A stretch of DNA of 64,000 nt from Streptomyces justiciae. GTDB lineage: Bacteria; Actinomycetota; Actinomycetes; Streptomycetales; Streptomycetaceae. Each line of letters begins with the position of its first letter. The first letter of the stretch is position 1. Where the stretch lies: positions 124,001 to 188,000 of the forward strand of contig NZ_JADDXU010000010.1 of assembly GCF_015163075.1 (NCBI RefSeq), read 5' to 3'. Shown here piece after piece: positions 50,127-57,712 of the stretch. A model generated the notes under the pieces. The model ran no database searches and was not told the origin of the DNA. It was given only the letters and a program-made list of their open reading frames with translations. Both the position numbers and the translations under genes were made by a program.

Positions 50127-51923
50127 ATGACCACGGACACACAGCAGTTGACCGTCTCGCGGCTCGAGTCCTTCATCGACGCGATGATCGACATGGGGCA
50201 GACGGGCCAGATCTTCGGCGAGCACGGCATCGGCAAGACGGCGACGTTCTTCTCGCATCTCGCCCGCGCCCACCCGGGCACGAGCCTGGTGTACGTCCCG
50301 GCGGCGAACCTGACGCCGGACGACCTGCTCGTCAACGCGCCGGTGCGCGATCCGCACACCGGTGAACTGGTGCTGCGCCAGCTGGTGATGAGCCAGTTGA
50401 AGCCGGGCACGCCGTTCGTGCTGCTCATCGACGACTCGTTGCAGGCGGGCGACACCATCCAGTCGCAGCTGATGCAGATCGCCTGCAACTGGACGCTGGG
50501 GGAGCACGATCTGCGTGCGCTCGGCTGCGTCGGCGTCTTCCTCACCGACAACGAGTCGTTGTCGGAGACGTCGTCCCGGCGCGGTGACCTGGCGCTCCTG
50601 GACCGTATGGTCACGATGCGGATCACGGCCAACGACACGTCGTGGCGCCGGCATCTGGCGGCCAAGTACCGCCCGTGGGACCTGCGTCCGGTGTTCTCGC
50701 TGTGGGCGTCCCTCTCCCCCGCGCTGCGGGAGCTGCTGTCCCCGCGCACGCTCGACCATGTCCTCGCCAACGCGAAGGAGGGTTTCCCGCTGCGCTGGGG
50801 CCTGCCGCTGGTCGACGGCGACCGGCTGCGCCTCGCCGAGCCGGGCCCGGACGGGAAGCCGGGGCAGAACCGGACGCGGGAGATCCTGGACCGGATCGCC
50901 GAGGCGGTGGGCGTGGCCAACCCGTCGACGATTCCCGACCCGGTACGGCAGGTCGTGCGCGCGGCGCTGCGCAACCGCTGGACGGTGCTGCTCCAGGGCC
51001 CGCCCGGCTGCGGCAAGACGGAGCTGGTGCGCGAGACGGTGCGGGCGGGCCTGGGCCGGGAGCCGCTGTACTTCTCGCTGCCGGTGACGAACGTCGAGGA
51101 CCTGTGCGCGCCGATCCCGTCGGCCGACGGCACCCTCGACAACCTCCTCGCCGCGCACTTCACCGGTCCCGAGCCGAAGGCGATCGTGTGGGACGAGTAC
51201 AACCGGCCCAAGGACAAGGCCGCGTTCGCCAAGCTCATGGAGATCACCCAGGAGTGGTCGCTGGCCGGGCGGCGGATCGAGAACCTGCGCGCCCAGATCG
51301 CGGTGCAGAACCCTCCGTACCACCTGGGCCGCAAGCTGCTGGTGTCGCGGAACAACATCGCGCAGGCGACGCGTTTCACGGCCTCCTTGGAGGTGGCGCC
51401 GGAGGACATCCCGGCCAACGAGTGGCTGCTGGCCCGCTACGGCGCGGACGCCGAGACGGTCCTGGAGTGGTGGAAGCACGACATCGACGACGACGGCCGC
51501 GCCTGGATCACCAAGCGCACCCTGGAGCGGCTCATCAAGCTGCACCGGCGCGGGCTGCCGCTGGAGATGGGCACGGTCTACCTCGGCGACGGCGAGTACG
51601 CGCCGGTGCCGCTCACCGCGCTCCTCGACCGCCTCAAGGGCCGCGAGGTCACCGGTCTGCGCGAACTCGCCCGCGACGCCGACGCCTGGGAGGCGAGGCT
51701 GCGGCGGGCCGCCGAGCGGTCCGGGGAGGGCGGCAACGACAGTGACGTGGTCCACCAGATCCTGGCCAACGCGGAGCTGTCCCAGCTGAAGAAGCACCGC
51801 GCGGTGGTGGCCCGGCTGGTGGCGCTGCTGCCGGCCAAGCTGCGGGCGACGTATCTGGTGGGGGCGTCGGAGAAGCAGCAGCGGTTCTGGACGGAGGTGT
51901 TCATGGGGATGCGGAGACGGTAG
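50127..51923 (+). CDS. MoxR-type AAA+ ATPase with two AAA modules
   Basis: A 598-residue protein with two AAA domains in tandem. Module 1 has Walker A GEHGIGKT (31-38) and FVLLIDDSLQAGD; module 2 has GPPGCGKT (291-298), then AIVWDEYNRPKDKAAFAKLME with a Walker B whose Asp-Glu is followed by the MoxR-type insert. Conventional MoxR/RavA proteins have one AAA domain, so the tandem is distinctive; eukaryotic midasin joins AAA modules and a VWA domain in a similar way. The protein would remodel a client presented by the VWA protein. The gene ends 3 bp from the convergent LRR gene. Confidence 0.9.
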   Translation: MTTDTQQLTVSRLESFIDAMIDMGQTGQIFGEHGIGKTATFFSHLARAHPGTSLVYVPAANLTPDDLLVNAPVRDPHTGELVLRQLVMSQLKPGTPFVLLIDDSLQAGDTIQSQLMQIACNWTLGEHDLRALGCVGVFLTDNESLSETSSRRGDLALLDRMVTMRITANDTSWRRHLAAKYRPWDLRPVFSLWASLSPALRELLSPRTLDHVLANAKEGFPLRWGLPLVDGDRLRLAEPGPDGKPGQNRTREILDRIAEAVGVANPSTIPDPVRQVVRAALRNRWTVLLQGPPGCGKTELVRETVRAGLGREPLYFSLPVTNVEDLCAPIPSADGTLDNLLAAHFTGPEPKAIVWDEYNRPKDKAAFAKLMEITQEWSLAGRRIENLRAQIAVQNPPYHLGRKLLVSRNNIAQATRFTASLEVAPEDIPANEWLLARYGADAETVLEWWKHDIDDDGRAWITKRTLERLIKLHRRGLPLEMGTVYLGDGEYAPVPLTALLDRLKGREVTGLRELARDADAWEARLRRAAERSGEGGNDSDVVHQILANAELSQLKKHRAVVARLVALLPAKLRATYLVGASEKQQRFWTEVFMGMRRR

Positions 51924-51926
51924 GTG

Positions 51927-53144
51927 TCAGGCCTCGGGCGGGGCCGTGCGGTGCACGCTGCGTACGGCGGCCACGTCGGCCGGGACCGCCGGTCGCGGTA
52001 TGTGCGCGCTGTGTGCCTCCAACCGGCGTTTGACGCTGGCCGCGATGCCCTGTCCCAGGACGAAGCGGGTGGATGTCACGGCTCGGGGCGCGGTGTCGAG
52101 GAGGCGGTGGGCCTCGCGGCTGCGCATGCCGGTGTGGGTCAGGACCAGGTGGGTGAGGCGGTGCTCGGCGGCCGCCAGGGTCTCGGCGATGGTGTCGGCG
52201 GCCGTCAGATCGACGTGGTTGTCCGCCGCGCCGAGCACCGCGGCCGCGCGCACCCGCCCGAGGTCCAGGAGGGTGACTCCCGCCGCGGTCGCCGCCGTGA
52301 CCAAGCGCGCCGCGGCGCGCGGTCCGATGCCGTTGCTGGCGACGGCGAGCCGGGTGAGCCGCCCGTACGGCGTCCGCTCCAAAGCGTCGGCGAGACGGTC
52401 GGCGCCAGTGTCGCCCAACCGGGCGGCGGACACGTACAGTTCGGCGATCGCCCCGGCGGCGACCACCGCGCCGAGCGCTTCCGCGCCCGCCTCGCCGAGT
52501 GGGTTGCCGCCGACGAAGAGCCGCTCGACGCGCCGCCCGTTGTCCGCGGCGGCGAGCAGCGCGTCGGCGAGGACCAGGGCGCCGCTCGCGTCGAGGCCGG
52601 TCTGGACGAGGTCGAGGGTGCGCAACGACCGGGCCGACTCGACGAGTTCGGCCGCGGCGCGCCCCCCGCCGGAGCCGAGCGGGTTGCGTTTGAGCCACAC
52701 CCCGGTGACCACCTGCGGCGAGGCGCGCAGCTGGTCGGCGATCCGGCAGGCGCCGCCCGCGGTGATCCCGTTGCAGCCGAGGTAGAGCGTCTCGACCTCG
52801 GCACTCGCCCCGGCCACCACCTCGGCCCCGGTGTCGCCCAGCCCGTCGGTCCCGAGCAGCAGATGCCGTACCGGAGTCGGGCCCTGCCCCAGCGCCTCCG
52901 CGACCAAAGAGGCCCCCTCGGCGCCCAGTTCCTGCTTGCACAGGTCGAGACGCCCGTCCGGCAGGGCCGTACCGGCCGGGAAGTCCAGCCGCTCCCCCGC
53001 GGGCCGACCGGCCCTCAACCAGTTCAGCAGCGGGCCGAGTTCGGCGACCGGGCGCGGCACGACGGACGGCACTCCGGCGAAACCGCTCACCTTGTCCGGC
53101 ACGGCAGGCAACTCCGCGGAGCGGCCGTTCGTCTCCTCGGTCAC
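51927..53144 (-). CDS. Leucine-rich-repeat protein (ribonuclease-inhibitor type)
   Basis: A 405-residue intracellular LRR protein. After ~80 residues, at least seven repeats of ribonuclease-inhibitor type follow: VETLYLGCNGITAGGACRIADQL, VERLFVGGNPLGEAGAEALGAVV and similar units read L-x-x-L-x-L-x-x-N-x-I/L-x-x-x-G. Such solenoids bind proteins and sometimes RNA. GTG 53144 overlaps the SDR stop (GTGA) and lies 7 nt after AGGAGG, so the two genes are coupled. It converges on the MoxR gene with 3 bp between stops. It may be the recognition subunit of the locus; this is inference. Confidence 0.88.
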   Translation of the reverse strand: MTEETNGRSAELPAVPDKVSGFAGVPSVVPRPVAELGPLLNWLRAGRPAGERLDFPAGTALPDGRLDLCKQELGAEGASLVAEALGQGPTPVRHLLLGTDGLGDTGAEVVAGASAEVETLYLGCNGITAGGACRIADQLRASPQVVTGVWLKRNPLGSGGGRAAAELVESARSLRTLDLVQTGLDASGALVLADALLAAADNGRRVERLFVGGNPLGEAGAEALGAVVAAGAIAELYVSAARLGDTGADRLADALERTPYGRLTRLAVASNGIGPRAAARLVTAATAAGVTLLDLGRVRAAAVLGAADNHVDLTAADTIAETLAAAEHRLTHLVLTHTGMRSREAHRLLDTAPRAVTSTRFVLGQGIAASVKRRLEAHSAHIPRPAVPADVAAVRSVHRTAPPEA

Positions 53145-54469
53145 CACTCCGCCTCCTGGTAGTCCTTGAGGAACACCCCGGACAGGGGCTCCCCCGCCTC
53201 CCCGCGCACGATCGGGTCGTACACCCGGGCCGCCCCGTCCACGATGTCCAGCGGCGTCCGGAACCCGGCCTCTGCCATGCGGGCCTTCTTCGGTGCCGGG
53301 TTCTCGTCGGTGATCCAGCCGGTGTCGACGGCGCACATGTGCACGCCCTGGTCGGCGAGTTCGGCGGCGCTGGTGCGGGTGAGCATGTTGAGGGCGGCCT
53401 TGGCCATGTTGGTGTGCGGATGGCCCGCCATCTTGTTGCGGACGGCGAAGCGGCCCTCGACGGCGGTCACGTTGACCACGTACCGGCGCGAGTGCGGTGA
53501 GGCCAGCAGCAGCGGCAGCAGCCGGTCGCACAGCAGGGCCGGGGCGAGGGCGTTGACGAGCTGGGTCTCCAGCACCTCGGCCGGGTCGAGCGCGCCGAGC
53601 CGGGCCGACCAGGAGTTCTCCGGAGACGGGTCGGGCAGCAGCCCGGCCTCGTCGGCCTCGCGCAGGGCGACGGGCAGGGACGCGGCACCGCTCTCCAGCA
53701 TCCGCATCGGTGTGAACCCGGGTGCCTGCCGGGCGCCTTCGGGCAGGGCGTCGTACTCCCCGGCGGCGAGCAGCGCGTACGACTCCGGCGGTCTGCGCAC
53801 CGTCTGGGCGGCGTTGTTGACGAGGATGTCCAGCGGCTGGCCCTCCTGCCGCAACTCCTCGCACAGACCGAGCACTTGGCGGGGGTCGCGGAGATCGACG
53901 GCGAGCACGGTCAGCCGGTCGAGCCACTTCCCACTGCCGGGCTCGGCCCGGAAGCGGCGCAGTGTGTCGTGCGGGAACCGGGAGGTGACCAGCAGCTCGG
54001 CGCCGTCCCGCAGCATCATCAGGGCCAGCTGGAAGCCGATCTTCACGCGGCCGCCGGTGAGCAGAGCGCGGCGCCCGGTGAGGTCGGTGCTCAGAGCGCG
54101 GCGGGCGGTGTTGTCGGCGGCGCACAACGGGCAGAGCCGGTGGTAGAAGGAGTCGACCTCTCGATAGGGCGACTTGCAGACATAACAGGTGCGGGGCTTG
54201 CGGAAGACGCCCCCGCTGCCCGGCCCGGCCAGCGGGGCATCCTCGCGCCGTTCCGGCGCGCCCGTAGCGGTCGCGGCCATCGCCGCCGCGTCGGCGGCCG
54301 ACACCTCGGCACCCCGTGTCTTACGGCGGCGCAGGCGGCCGTCGCGGGCGAAGGAGGCCGCGACCTGCTCGGCGCGCAACCGCACCGGGTCGTCGACGGG
54401 CAGGGCACGCAGCTTCCCCACGACCTGGTGGAAGGCGGCCAGTTCCGCCTCGCTGATCGCCTCGCCCAT
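53141..54469 (-). CDS. Zinc-ribbon SDR-fold protein lacking the catalytic Tyr
   Basis: A 442-residue protein. An N-terminal helical part (1-90) is followed by a zinc ribbon with CYVC (95-98) and CPLC (113-116), then an SDR Rossmann domain. The cofactor loop reads TGGRVKIG (138-145) rather than TGxxxGIG; NNA is at 218-220. The catalytic stretch HTNMAK (352-357) keeps Lys357 but has Thr353 where YxxxK requires Tyr, and the Ser region is VTAVEG. Redox catalysis is therefore doubtful; nucleotide or RNA binding may remain. GGGGA precedes ATG 54469. Two tRNA-like genes lie just upstream on the same strand. Confidence 0.85.
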   Translation of the reverse strand: MGEAISEAELAAFHQVVGKLRALPVDDPVRLRAEQVAASFARDGRLRRRKTRGAEVSAADAAAMAATATGAPERREDAPLAGPGSGGVFRKPRTCYVCKSPYREVDSFYHRLCPLCAADNTARRALSTDLTGRRALLTGGRVKIGFQLALMMLRDGAELLVTSRFPHDTLRRFRAEPGSGKWLDRLTVLAVDLRDPRQVLGLCEELRQEGQPLDILVNNAAQTVRRPPESYALLAAGEYDALPEGARQAPGFTPMRMLESGAASLPVALREADEAGLLPDPSPENSWSARLGALDPAEVLETQLVNALAPALLCDRLLPLLLASPHSRRYVVNVTAVEGRFAVRNKMAGHPHTNMAKAALNMLTRTSAAELADQGVHMCAVDTGWITDENPAPKKARMAEAGFRTPLDIVDGAARVYDPIVRGEAGEPLSGVFLKDYQEAEW

Positions 54470-54501
54470 GTGCCGTCCCCGCCCCGTGTTCGCCGTACCG
54501 C

Positions 54502-54572
54502 GGTCCCGACCGGATTCGAACCGGCGTATCCGCCTTGAGAGGGCGGCGAGTCTGCCTCTGCTCTACGGGACC
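54502..54572 (-). tRNA. tRNA-like gene 2, anticodon CTC (Glu)
   Basis: A complete cloverleaf: acceptor GGTCCCG/CGGGACC (7 bp), D-stem GAGC/ACTC with loop AGAGGCAG, anticodon stem CCGCC/GGCGG with loop CTCTCAA (anticodon CTC), a 4-nt variable arm ATAC, and T-arm GCCGG-TTCGAAT-CCGGT. The D-loop lacks the nearly universal A21 and is shared with tRNA-like genes 1 and 3. No CCA is encoded. The 3' end is 32 bp from the SDR start codon, so one transcript could contain both. It is the most regular of the three. Confidence 0.82.
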
Positions 54573-54584
54573 CCACGCACGCAT

Positions 54585-54655
54585 CCGGACGGCCGGATTC
54601 GAACCGGCGTGATCGCCTGAGCAAGGCGGTGCGCCTGCCTCTGCGCTACGTCCGG
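54585..54655 (-). tRNA. tRNA-like gene 3, apparent anticodon GCT with a short variable arm
   Basis: The acceptor is a perfect 7-bp helix (CCGGACG/CGTCCGG). The D-arm GCGC-AGAGGCAG-GCGC is identical to gene 1, and the T-arm is GCCGG-TTCGAAT-CCGGC. The anticodon loop reads TTGCTCA, giving GCT (Ser), but position 37 is C, where a purine is expected, and T32-A38 could pair and shrink the loop to five bases. Real tRNA-Ser needs a long variable arm, and here it is 4 nt. It is therefore probably not a normal decoding serine tRNA. A TAGGAT -10 lies 12 nt upstream. Confidence 0.75.
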
Positions 54656-54667
54656 GTGCGCTCCGGG

Positions 54668-54673
54668 ATCCTA
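54668..54673 (-). promoter_or_regulatory. -10 box TAGGAT of the tRNA-like 3/2-SDR-LRR unit
   Basis: TAGGAT (54673-54668) is a consensus HrdB -10 and ends 12 nt before the tRNA-like gene 3. The -35 region (near TGCGAC, 54698-54693) is weak. It would drive tRNA-like genes 3 and 2 and possibly the SDR and LRR genes. Confidence 0.55.
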
Positions 54674-54752
54674 GCCGCACTCCGATCGGCCGGTCGCACG
54701 GATTTACGGGAGGCCTCCGCGGTGCAACGGTGCCCGCAGGGGGTGACACACC

Positions 54753-57224
54753 ATGGCCCAGACCCATGAGTGGATGTTCTACGAGGTCATGTGGCGCGGC
54801 TGGGCGGGTCGGGACCGGGTCCCGTACCCCGTGCCCTGGTGGGCGCAGCAGGCCTTCCGCCGCTGGAGCGACGACTTCGACTCCGGCACGTACGACTCGA
54901 AGGAGGCGGCCTTCGCCTCCAACGCCCTGTACCGGTACTGGCACATGGTCGGTGTGAAGGACCATCGCCAGGAGTCACTGATCGGCCAGGCGGGCGAGAT
55001 CGAGCCCGTCTACGACAAGTACAGCCTCTGCTTCTTCCTGCACGACCCGGCGACGGGTGCCCTGCGACTGCCCCAACTCCCGGACGGGGGAAGGGTGGAA
55101 CAGCGGTTGGAGGCTCCGTATCTGCCGGTGGTGCTGACGACGTTCCGCACACCGGAGGACGTGGAGTTCGTGCAGCGCACGTTCGCGACGACGGTCGGCG
55201 CGAGCCAACGGGACCTGGTGGTCACGCGGGTGACCGTCGGCAGTCCCACCGGGCAGCCGCGCGAGGGCCTGTTGTGTGCGGCCGTGCTGCCGGCCGGGCC
55301 CAGTGGCTTCCAGCGGCACGACCGCAACGGCCGTCAGATCACCGACCGGCGGCTGACGTATCTGCGTCATCTGCCGGACGAACAGCGGGTGGAGACCAAC
55401 TCGGGCTGGGGCCCGGTCTTCGACACCGCGCCCGAGCAGTACGGGGTCTACGGCAACACGGACTTCAACTTCGACCCGGCCAGCTATCTCACCAGCAGCC
55501 CGTTCCACGACCTGGTCGTGGGCGGCAAGCTGAACGGCGCCCTGGAGGCGCAGGACCAGGTGGCGGGGCTGTGCAGCGCGGTGTTCGCCTGGCCGTTCCG
55601 GGTGGCGGAGAGCGAGGTCTTCGAGATCGACGTACGGCTGCCCGTCGACCTGTTCAGCGGCGCGGCCGACCTCGCGGAGCTACAGGGCACGCCGACCGCC
55701 GAACTGGAGGCCGCCAACCGGGACTTCTGGACGGCGAAGATCCTCGGGCAGGGCGTGCAGCCGGGCCTGCCACGCCCGGTGGCCCACCTCACGGACCTGT
55801 TCCGGCAGGCACGCACCCAGCTGCTCGTCCTCTCCGACCACGGTGAGATCCACCCGGGCCCCACGGTCTACGACTCCTTCTGGATCAGGGACTCCTCCGT
55901 CGAGGCGACGGCCTGCTCACTGGTCGGCGACTCCGCCCTGGCCGAACGGCAGTTGGGCACGCACTACCCGCTGAAGTTCAACCTCGGCACGGGCCGAATC
56001 GGACCATGTGCGGAGTACGGCTTCTACGGCGGCCCGCACGAGAAGGACGACCGCGAGTGGGACAGCAACGGCCAAGCCCTGTGGGCGATCGGCAGGTTCG
56101 ACCGCACGAGCGGTCAACAGGCGGCGTTCGGCGCCAAGTTGTATGTCCCCTATGTGCGGGACGCGGCGCGCTGGCTGCGCGACAACCGCGACCAGTACGG
56201 TCTGCTGCACAGCGGTTGGAGCGCCGAACACCTCGGTGAGCGCGACAAGCCGCACTACTGGGACGACTTCTGGGCGCTGGCCGGGCTCTACGAGGCCGCG
56301 CGCCTCGCCGAGCGGATCGGGGCGCCGGAGGTGGGCGAACTCTGGTCCGTCTTCGACGACTTGAAGCGGGCCACGGGCGACTCGATCCGCTGGGTGCTGG
56401 GTGAGCAGCGCGGACGCGGCGCGTGGGAGACGTACATCCCGACGGGGCCGGGCGACGTTGGACGCCTCGACTCGACGATGATCGGGGCGGCCGCGTACTT
56501 CCACCCGCTGCGTCTGCACATGGGCAGCAAGCTGGGCGACGACATCGACCGGGCCGCCCGCTGCACGCTCGACACCATGTACGCCCACTTCGTCACCGGC
56601 GGCTACCGGCACGAGGCCGCCTGGCAGGCGTACGGACCCTATCTGACCCTGCAGTTGGCACACGCCTACCTGCTCGCCGGGGACCCGGCCCGGATGGACG
56701 CGCTGCTCGGCTGGACGGTCGCGGCGGGGTTCCCGAGCGTGGCGGAGCGCGCGGTGGCGCTGGGCGCGTGGAACGAGCAGCACGCGTTCCCGATCGCGTC
56801 CGACTTCCGCGAAGTCCCGTACCGCCGCTGGTACATGGGTGACATCCCGCACGGCTGGGCGGCCGCCGAGTATCTGCTGCTGATCCGCGACATCCTCTTC
56901 TTCGAGGCCGACGAGGACCACGACCCTCACCTGTACATCGCTCCAGGCATACGGCCGCACTGGGTGCCCGGGGGTGAACCGGTCACCGTGGACGCGGCAC
57001 CGACGCTCTTCGGCGCACCCTTCGGCTACCGGCTCGCGCACGACCCGGCGGAGCGGAAGGTGACCGTGGACATCACTCAGGCGCCCGAGGGGGTGAGGTT
57101 CGTTTACCCCTGCCGCTTCGGCGAGGTGCGGTCGGCGGAGGCGGACGGGCACGAGCTCGGCCGGACGGGCCAGGACGTACGGGTACCGGCGGGGACGCGG
57201 CGGTTCAGCGTGACGTACGCGTGA
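54753..57224 (+). CDS. Cytosolic six-hairpin glycosidase-like protein
   Basis: An 823-residue protein without a signal peptide. The C-terminal two thirds read as an (alpha/alpha)6 barrel like glucoamylase/trehalase-type enzymes: FWIRDSSVEATACSLVG, REWDSNGQALWAIGRFD, PHYWDDFWALAGLYEAARLAE, TMIGAAAYFHPL, and WNEQHAFPIASD. The N-terminal ~330 residues look beta-rich. Acidic residues in these motifs could serve as catalytic acid/base, but I cannot name the substrate or the GH family. It starts 97 bp from the tRNA-like genes and is transcribed away from them. Confidence 0.75.
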   Translation: MAQTHEWMFYEVMWRGWAGRDRVPYPVPWWAQQAFRRWSDDFDSGTYDSKEAAFASNALYRYWHMVGVKDHRQESLIGQAGEIEPVYDKYSLCFFLHDPATGALRLPQLPDGGRVEQRLEAPYLPVVLTTFRTPEDVEFVQRTFATTVGASQRDLVVTRVTVGSPTGQPREGLLCAAVLPAGPSGFQRHDRNGRQITDRRLTYLRHLPDEQRVETNSGWGPVFDTAPEQYGVYGNTDFNFDPASYLTSSPFHDLVVGGKLNGALEAQDQVAGLCSAVFAWPFRVAESEVFEIDVRLPVDLFSGAADLAELQGTPTAELEAANRDFWTAKILGQGVQPGLPRPVAHLTDLFRQARTQLLVLSDHGEIHPGPTVYDSFWIRDSSVEATACSLVGDSALAERQLGTHYPLKFNLGTGRIGPCAEYGFYGGPHEKDDREWDSNGQALWAIGRFDRTSGQQAAFGAKLYVPYVRDAARWLRDNRDQYGLLHSGWSAEHLGERDKPHYWDDFWALAGLYEAARLAERIGAPEVGELWSVFDDLKRATGDSIRWVLGEQRGRGAWETYIPTGPGDVGRLDSTMIGAAAYFHPLRLHMGSKLGDDIDRAARCTLDTMYAHFVTGGYRHEAAWQAYGPYLTLQLAHAYLLAGDPARMDALLGWTVAAGFPSVAERAVALGAWNEQHAFPIASDFREVPYRRWYMGDIPHGWAAAEYLLLIRDILFFEADEDHDPHLYIAPGIRPHWVPGGEPVTVDAAPTLFGAPFGYRLAHDPAERKVTVDITQAPEGVRFVYPCRFGEVRSAEADGHELGRTGQDVRVPAGTRRFSVTYA

Positions 57225-57269
57225 CGCGGTTCGGCATGACGTACGTGTGATCCGGGGCGTACGCCTCGC

Positions 57270-57515
57270 TCAGCGGGACGTACGCCTGATCTCCAGTCGT
57301 TCCTTCTCCGACAGGCCGCCCCACACGCCGAAGCGCTCGTCGTTGTCGAGGGCGAACTCCAGACAGGCGGAGCGGATCGGGCACAGACCGCAGATCCGCT
57401 TCGCCTCCCGTACGGAGCTGCCCGGCTCGGGGAAGAAGAAGTCCCCGCCGGTCTGTGCGCACAGCGCCTCGTCCTGCCAGTCCAGGTCGGGTGGCGTGAT
57501 CGTCTCGATGAGCAT
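57270..57515 (-). CDS. WhiB-like (Wbl) iron-sulfur regulator
   Basis: An 81-residue Wbl protein with all four Fe-S-binding cysteines: C19, C42, C45 and C51 (CxxCPIRSAC), and the GVWGG turn followed by a basic C-terminus (KERLEIRR) that contacts DNA or sigma factor. Wbl proteins bind a [4Fe-4S] cluster and the sigma-70 region 4, and regulate development, redox response or antibiotic production. ATG 57515 is used; the long upstream frame is probably leader. The direct repeat GATCAACGCGG (57549-57570) lies upstream of the start. Confidence 0.9.
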   Translation of the reverse strand: MLIETITPPDLDWQDEALCAQTGGDFFFPEPGSSVREAKRICGLCPIRSACLEFALDNDERFGVWGGLSEKERLEIRRTSR

Positions 57516-57548
57516 GTGCAGGATCGTGCCGGGCGGCGAAAAACGTTC

Positions 57549-57570
57549 GATCAACGCGGGATCAACGCGG
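57549..57570. promoter_or_regulatory. 11-bp direct repeat upstream of the WhiB-like gene
   Basis: GATCAACGCGG is repeated twice without a gap (57549-57559, 57560-57570), 34 bp before the WhiB-like start codon. Tandem repeats in this position are plausible regulator sites; binding is untested. Confidence 0.4.
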
Positions 57571-57712
57571 CGCTCCAAGGCCTCCGGCCGCCCCGATACT
57601 GCTCCGCCGCGCGCCATGACGCACGGCGGCGCGCGGCATTGCGGAGCGATTGTCAGTGGGCGGTGCGAGACTCGGCAGTGCAGTGGACGTGACCCCTCGG
57701 AGGAGGGCAAGG

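Noticed and set aside
48518..54655. Interpretation of the tRNA-flanked locus as an integrative element
   Set aside because: No integrase, excisionase or relaxase is present and the flanking tRNA-like genes do not share a 3' end duplication; codon use matches the surroundings.
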